NCBI GenBank assembly: GCA_023935145.1
Contig: CM043705.1
Location: forward strand, 89,066,084-89,130,083
Direction: 5' to 3'
DNA length: 64,000 nt
Source of the DNA: Bretschneidera sinensis
Taxonomy: Eukaryota; Streptophyta; Magnoliopsida; Brassicales; Akaniaceae
A program made the position numbers and the translations under genes. Under the pieces are notes generated by a model. It was not told the origin of the DNA. It saw only the letters and a list, made by a program, of their open reading frames with translations, and made no database searches. Of this stretch, positions 58,801 through 64,000 are shown piece after piece. Position 1 is the stretch's first letter; every line of letters starts with the position of its first letter.

Positions 58801-59999
58801 CGACTATTGATGGTGCCTATAGTTTTAACAGTCATAGTGGAGCCATCAGCTGTGCGAATGAATGAGGAATGAGGCGAAGGTGCAGATGTAGTAAATGAAG
58901 CTGGGAAATGTGTCATATGGTTGCAACAAGCGGAATCAAAAAGCCAAGAGGCAGAATTACCTGGCAGGACTGAGAGGGCAGAGGAAGATGCATTACCAGA
59001 ACGAGACTGGATGACCTGATTAACTATTGCCTCGAAGTCAGTTGCAGATAAGGTGACAGTAGAACCTAATGACCCGTTAGAGAGTGCAACTGAAGATGAA
59101 GCTGTAGTCGCAGATGGATATGGAACAACTGTAGAGAGAGTGCTCTCAGGATGAGCAACTGTTGCAGTGGGAGCATTGGATCTTCCCCTTTGCGAACATT
59201 TATCAATAGTGTGCCCACGACGTTTACAAAAAAGACAGAAATTTTTGTCACGAGGCTTAGGAGAAGGTCGAGGAGCACCAAACCTGTCAGAATGCTTTGG
59301 CTGAAATGATGAAGAACTAGATAATGGAGCAGCCAACACTGAAGGACTATGTTGAGAGTGCATAGTCTGTGATCTGCTTTCTGCACGAACAAGTTCAAAG
59401 ATAGCATTGTCCAAAGTAGGGAGAGGAGAGCGATGTAAAAGTTGCACACGAATAGGCTCAAAATCATCACGTAATGCCATAAGAAAATGGTGAAGACGAT
59501 GTTGATCCCTTCGTTCAGCATACATTTTGGCATCTGTAGGATCCTTCCAAATAGGATCAGAGAGATCAATTTGATTCTATAAGAATTGCATGCGAGCAAG
59601 AAAATCATTAATACTCTGCCCCGGTTCTTGCTTCAGGCAGAAGAGCTCAAACAGGAGCTGATATTCTCGAGCACCATCAACAGCAGAATAACGAGAAGCA
59701 AGCATATCCCAAGCACCCTTAGCTTCATCAAAGCTACCAAATATGGTAGAAATAGATGGAATAGTAGTATTACGAAACCATGTGAGAATTTGATGATGAT
59801 TACTTTCCCAATCAATGAGACGAGTGAGAAGAGCATCATTAGTTTCAGTAGCCCCTTTAACTGGCTTCTCGACAATACTAACTACGTAAGACCAAAGCTT
59901 ACGACTTTTGAGGAAACTTCGCATAGATTGAGACCAAACAATATAATTTGTACCATCCAATACAGACTGAACATGACGAAAAATATCTTTTTCTGCCAT
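55828..59999 (-). pseudogene. copia gag-pol polyprotein, broken by four stops and one frameshift
   Basis: Reads from an ATG at 59999 (MAEKDIFRHVQSVLDG). Domains in order: gag UBN2 (59999 to about 59400), CCHC knuckle (CLFCKRRGHTIDKC, about 59240), protease (WLFDSACCNHMTHFP, about 58950), integrase (zinc motif H...H...CISC near 58440; DDE core from HSDVWGPSPVASMSG; TSQQNGRAERK near 58070), reverse transcriptase (QMDVKNAFLNGDLNEEVYM; YVDDMIITGDD near 56770) and RNase H (YTDADWAGDPTDRRSTTG to LADIFTKSHPPGRF, ending 55828). In-frame stops lie at 59577-59579, 58200-58202, 57420-57422 and 57315-57317. A one-base shift lies near 56350 in a G-run. Apart from these defects the frame is continuous across more than 4 kb. 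Confidence 0.95.
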
Positions 60000-60140
60000 C
60001 TGGTCAAATCTGGTTGTCGGTCAACGATCAACGGTCAACAGTTGAATAGTGACGTCGATGGAGCAGCGGCTGAGATGACGTCGATGGAGAATGAGACTCC
60101 GACTATAGTGGTGACCTGACAGACATGAAAAGGATATTCA

Positions 60141-60302
60141 AGAAGTTTTTCTGATGTGAAGGATCCACTAATAGTGGCAATCACAGAGCATACTCAACTC
60201 TTAATATACCGACAACCTTAAAGAAGTTTTTCTGATGTGAAAGATCCACTAATAGTGGCAATCACAGAGCATACTCAACTCTTAATATACCGAGAACCAC
60301 GA
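60141..60302 (-). repeat. 81-bp tandem duplication in the copia leader
   Basis: AGAAGTTTTTCTGATGTGAA starts at 60141 and again at 60222, and the following text repeats with a few differences. The duplication lies between the primer site and the gag start, a region that carries packaging signals in LTR elements in general. Confidence 0.9.
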
Positions 60303-60303
60303 A

Positions 60304-60316
60304 GGCTCTGATACCA
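60304..60316 (-). promoter_or_regulatory. primer binding site of the young copia
   Basis: The plus strand reads GGCTCTGATACCA, complement of TGGTATCAGAGCC, an initiator tRNA-Met site with no gap to the LTR. Confidence 0.97.
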
Positions 60317-60493
60317 TGTTAAGGTTTAAGAGAGGAAGTGAGACAATACAAAGAAGAGAATTGTATTGAATGGTGTGATTTACTTACAAGTGAGCTATCC
60401 TATTTATAGGAGCCAATAAGAGAGCCAAAGATATACACAACCAATGTGGGATTAAACTAACTAAGCAATAACTATGCTATACATAATCTAACA
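60317..60493 (-). repeat. 5' LTR of the young copia
   Basis: 177 bp, identical to the other LTR as far as can be read. On its inner side it directly abuts the primer site. Confidence 0.97.
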
Positions 60494-60498
60494 ATCAT

Positions 60499-61425
60499 AA
60501 ACCTACTGCGCTCAGCAGACTTGATTTTCCCTTATATAATAAAATTATTTTATAAATGTTTATTATTTTATTGCTCCCATACCAAACCTAATGTTTTAAC
60601 TTTTTTAAACATAAAATATGTAATAAACTTAATAAGCTAAAAAATTATTTAACATTTCTTAATTTGTTGAAAAATAAAAAACATAAGATTAGCTTTGTTG
60701 TTTCAACGGCTACAATTTTAATCAAAGAACATACTTTGATTGTAAAGCCTTAGATATATTCAATTGAAAGATAAAAGTGCAAAGAGACTTTTATAAGAAA
60801 ATTCTACTAATAAAATGTGTTCTTAAGGCCTTCACAAAACATTTTTGAATCCCACATCGCCTACACAACTGAGGCAAGGGACGTTTGCCTATAAATATTG
60901 CCATGCAAATCATCTCAAAATCTCACGTCGCTTATTGTCAAACGAGCTGTAGAGAGAAGGTCCAATAAATACACCGTGGACTCAACTGTCATTGTTCTAA
61001 ACTTGGATATGGTAATTGGCTGAGAAGTTCCAAGTTTTTCAATCAGGGGATTAAGGCTTTTGGCTTCATAAGTCTCAATAAATTTGTTAAAAAGTATTTG
61101 AGTTTCTTAAGAAATTGAGTTTGACAAGTCTATGTAAATTAGTTAAATATATATTTTAAAGTATTATATATAATTGGATTTAACGGGTAATTAATGAAAA
61201 ATTAATTGAAAAAAACAGGTTTGGAAGTTAATCTCCAAAACTGTTAATTGTCATTCCTGACACTTGTAAGTTTTTTTGGGTTTTGATTAGTTTTAAATTA
61301 ATTATGAATTCTTAACTGTCCAATTTCATTTAAAGTAAATAATTAAAAATTTAATATTGTTAGAAAAATATTTTACTTTTATCATTTTTTTCATTTCAGA
61401 TTATCATCTTAATGGTGAAATCCGT
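60499..61425. other. no recognised gene; one snRNA-promoter-like site
   Basis: AT-rich sequence. The only structured element noted is the USE-plus-TATA pair at 60849-60897 described separately. Confidence 0.5.
60849..60897 (+). promoter_or_regulatory. snRNA-type promoter-like pair (USE and TATA)
   Basis: ATCCCACATCG (60849-60859) matches the plant U-snRNA upstream sequence element RTCCCACATCG exactly. TATAAATA (60890-60897) follows after 30 bases, closer to the pol II than the shorter pol III spacing. No known snRNA sequence follows in the expected start window (about 60920), so it may be a promoter relic, an unrecognised small RNA promoter or chance. Confidence 0.3.

Positions 61426-61480
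<55 letters not shown>
61426..61480. repeat. A-run followed by an (AT)20 microsatellite
   Basis: Fifteen A residues (61426-61440) then twenty AT units (61441-61480). The tyrosine-isoleucine open frames across it are artefacts of the repeat. Confidence 0.98.
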
Positions 61481-61482
<2 letters not shown>

Positions 61483-61529
61483 TTATTTACTGTTTATTTA
61501 TATCGCCCCATTAACAAAATTTCTGGATC

Positions 61530-61690
61530 CCGCATTGATTCGGGGTGAGGTCAGGGTGGGGTCTCTGCGCCCAGAAACTGATGTCCGGGATAAAATTCCT
61601 CCCATCCACCCCACACAATTCCCTGATCAAGGCGGTGAATTTTGCCCCGTTGGAGGCGGGGCCCGGGTTTTCAGTGAATTATGCCATCCC
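61530..61690. repeat. GC-rich repeat-like island
   Basis: About 160 bp with phrases such as GGGGTGAGGTCAGGGTGGGG and GGAGGCGGGGCCCGGGTTTT, far more GC-rich than its flanks and ending GCCATCCCTA. It resembles a dispersed plant repeat with G-rich words. Class not determined. Confidence 0.4.
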
Positions 61691-64000
61691 TAGGGAAGAA
61701 AAGGATGAACCACGTCTATCCAAAAGCTTCCAAGAAATTCCATAAAAGGCAGGGATTTCAAGGTCAACCAACAATCTTAGAAACATCAAAACAAGCTTTG
61801 AGCTCATAGAATTATATGTTCAATGAATGCTGCTTTAGCCCAACTAATGCATACATTCAAATTTATTTTCCACTTCTAAGTAAGTCTGTGAGAGATGGCA
61901 CCAAAGTGTTTGTCTTCAGCAATCTCAAGTTCAGATGCTCAGTATGCCTAATTTGAATGTAAGGAATACAAAAGAGCTTATATTCTTAACCAAATACCTT
62001 CAAAGAATCAAAACAATTCCTTCAAGCTCTTCACCAGAAAATTTTCAATTCAGGCCTACCTTTACTCCAATGTGAATTAGTAATAATAAGACTTCTGTTT
62101 CAATAGAGCTCAGGCTTGACAACCAAGTTTTGCATGGCACCGCTAGGAAGACTGACCAGGGTCCAGTGAGAGTGCAAGGCCAAATAAATTTCTCAGATGC
62201 ACCTCAACAAAACCACCAGCAACTAACGCCCAAAGGGTAAGAAAGACCTAGGTTCTGTGATGACATTTCTCTCCAAGAAAATCACACAATGTATTGATAA
62301 AAAGCTGCAAGACCAAAGGGGAATCTGCAAAAACATCGAATTTCTCTCCAACAAAGAGTGACCGATTTTGTATCTAATCTTGGTGTTGTATTCTCTTGGA
62401 GCCATGTATCTGAGAATGAATTTCAAAGCCGCTCTGTCTTGCAAATAAGTTACTTCTGCTGTGACAATTTGTCACAAACTAACTCACAAGTAATATATAA
62501 TCATGTATTATATCAAAACAAGCATAATCTTTTAATACTTAACAGTTTCAACCACATCTCACCTTAATGTTGCTGTCAACATTCATTGAACACAACCAAA
62601 ACAACTTCGCCGATATTATTTCATGTTGTCTCTCTTACTATCATAAACATTTCAAAAATGTGATTATTCCAATTATATCCTTTCTTACCTTGCCAATAAC
62701 CCAGGTCAACATCCACTGCGTAGACAAAGCCTAGCAAGAATGTATTGATATATCCTACTGGCACAAAGTTACTGATAATAAGTTTATTTATAATGGTTCC
62801 AAATTAAATTTTCACTAAAGTTGACTCTCAATGGCATCTCACCTTTATGCTTTCAACCAACTAAAAACTGTTCAGCTTTGAAATAAAAAACCATTGGCAC
62901 CAAAAAGCATTAGTGCAGATAAAACCAGAGATATGGTTTCAGGGATGAGAAAATGCAAAAACTAGCAACACGCAAGTGAAAAACAAGAAATGCTTCCCTG
63001 AGACACAATCTAGAGGGGCTTCTTGGACCTTCAAGGGAAGTGGAGAGATTATATTTGAAGAGCCACGGATAGGGTTGCATGAGACTAAGGAAAACTCCAC
63101 TTTGACAAGGAAAAAGCATGAAGATCGAGTACTTTCTGATAGACATTTGTTGCAGCAAGGATAGAGAACAGAATAAATACAAATTAGCAGCACAGTCAGC
63201 AATCACTGTTTCTCTGAATTTTCCAATAGCTGCCCTTAAAAGCTTCTTTTTAGTCCATGTTCCAAGAGAACATAGGGATGGAAAGATATTGCCAAACATT
63301 CTGTATAGAATCTTGTATGTGAGAAAAGATGGGAAGAGAAGAGAAAGGGGAGCTTCTCCTGTAGAATCTCACAACTGGAGGTATTCTTTACACACAACAT
63401 TAACATATTTGTTAAGGAAAAGTGTTTTTGCGATCATAATTGCTTGTTTTTATGAATACTTTGAAGAAAATATATCTAAACAAATTTTTAAAATTAACCT
63501 GTGTAATCTAACATAATCTCAAAGATTCTAGTATTACCACATACATTTGAGAACTGAAAACACTATCAAACAAACACTGTTATTCAAAGAAGAATCGGGA
63601 CACTAGCAAGTAAATAGAAGACTAACGGCTAGACAAAAATCCCAATAAATGCCCTAAACCCCAAAGAAAGGTACAAGTTTCATTTGATGCATAAAATTGG
63701 AACTGGTAGAAGAGAAATGTGAAAGAAAAAGAAAAGGAGAAGAATATATTTATTTATTTATTTTAATAGAGAGAATAGAAAAGTGGAAGGAAATAAGAAA
63801 GAAAAATAGATGGGTTTACTTTCCCCTCTCCAGTATTCCCACTTTGGGAAGAAGGATTGTGATTCATACATGGAGGAAAACCTCAATCTCCTCAATTTCC
63901 TTTCCTATTGCTTTTCATACCAATAAGTGATTTTCTCTCTCTTTCTTTCCTATCCCTCTTCTTTTCTCTTATATTTTTCTCCTACCAATCATAGCCTAAT
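61691..64000. other. no recognisable gene
   Basis: Open frames of 129 codons (minus, 62910-63299) and 132 codons (plus, 63118-63516) overlap and neither shows a domain. The last 300 bases contain a purine-rich tract (63715-63810) and a CT-rich tract (63920-63985), which could belong to a UTR or promoter of a gene beyond the window; this is speculation. Confidence 0.45.

Larger units (their letters stand above)
55638..60493 (-). mobile_element. structurally complete young Ty1/copia retrotransposon
   Basis: 4856 bp, bounded by two 177-bp LTRs that are identical by eye and by a perfect 5-bp duplication ATCAT (55633-55637 and 60494-60498). On the minus strand: 5' LTR (60493-60317), primer site (60316-60304), a leader with an 81-bp tandem duplication, one long gag-pol frame (59999-55828), a polypurine tract and the 3' LTR (55814-55638). 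All domains are present in copia order. Identical LTRs mean very recent insertion, yet the gag-pol frame contains four stop codons and one frameshift, so this copy cannot supply its own proteins. Confidence 0.96.

Noticed and set aside
61357..61693. Open frames with poly Tyr-Ile
   Set aside because: They are translations of the AT microsatellite and the GC-rich island, not genes.
62910..63516. Overlapping 129- and 132-codon frames on both strands
   Set aside because: They overlap antisense, lack domains and have no supporting regulatory context; one or both are chance.

Overview
The window is nuclear DNA from a flowering plant. Supporting signs are AT-rich sequence, a multi-exon gene with GT-AG introns and plant-style exon structure, and many plant retrotransposon lineages. 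The lineages include Ty1/copia elements primed by initiator tRNA-Met (TGGTATCAGAGC sites), a Sirevirus-type copia, Ty3/gypsy LTR remnants, plant L1-type LINEs with zf-RVT and RNase H tails, a MULE and TRIM-like mini-LTR elements. The dense TE load inside introns fits a woody eudicot, but the species cannot be fixed from sequence alone.

Only one ordinary host gene is recognised: a katanin p80 (KTN80) WD40 regulatory subunit on the minus strand, about 23.4 kb from start codon to stop (26957 to 3593). I traced 18 coding exons by hand. They join in a single open frame of 821 codons, with GT donors and AG acceptors throughout: seven WD40 blades, a Ser-rich linker with a 19-residue repeat, and the C-terminal con80 domain that binds the katanin p60 AAA ATPase. 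Its introns are a TE museum. Intron 17 is almost entirely a 1.38-kb MULE with 8-bp target duplications. Intron 15 holds two opposed LINE fragments. Intron 12 holds a 328-bp tandem duplication, a LINE tail and a TRIM. Intron 10 holds a LINE tail, tandem duplications, a second mini-LTR element and a decayed copia.

Left of the gene (1-3.5 kb) are the 5' end of a minus-strand copia and a LINE zinc-finger scrap. Right of the gene the window is nested transposable elements. From 29 to 39 kb a minus-strand copia is cut by an LTR fragment, which is in turn cut by an old Sirevirus-type copia. From 39.5 to 42.3 kb a gypsy-type LTR is split by a Sirevirus-like LTR element with a perfect GTTAC duplication. 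From 44.5 to 46.1 kb is a mini LTR element with only about 320 bp between its LTRs. From 47.0 to 50.2 kb is a large fold-back element whose arms are built of degenerate TTACGAAA repeats and which is itself interrupted by a 962-bp element with 9-bp target duplications. From 50.7 to 55.2 kb is a decayed L1-type LINE followed by a tRNA-derived SINE. From 55.6 to 60.5 kb is a structurally complete copia with identical 177-bp LTRs and ATCAT duplications, whose polyprotein frame is nevertheless broken. From 60.5 kb to the end I recognise no gene.

No CRISPR array, rRNA, functional tRNA or coordinated multi-gene system is visible. The most unusual structures are the fold-back element, the recently moved but coding-defective copia, the possible gene-fragment-carrying MULE in the last KTN80 intron, and the non-autonomous mini-LTR elements. 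Coordinates come from reading the sequence by eye; exon borders are firm to the base where stated, while most old TE borders are approximate.
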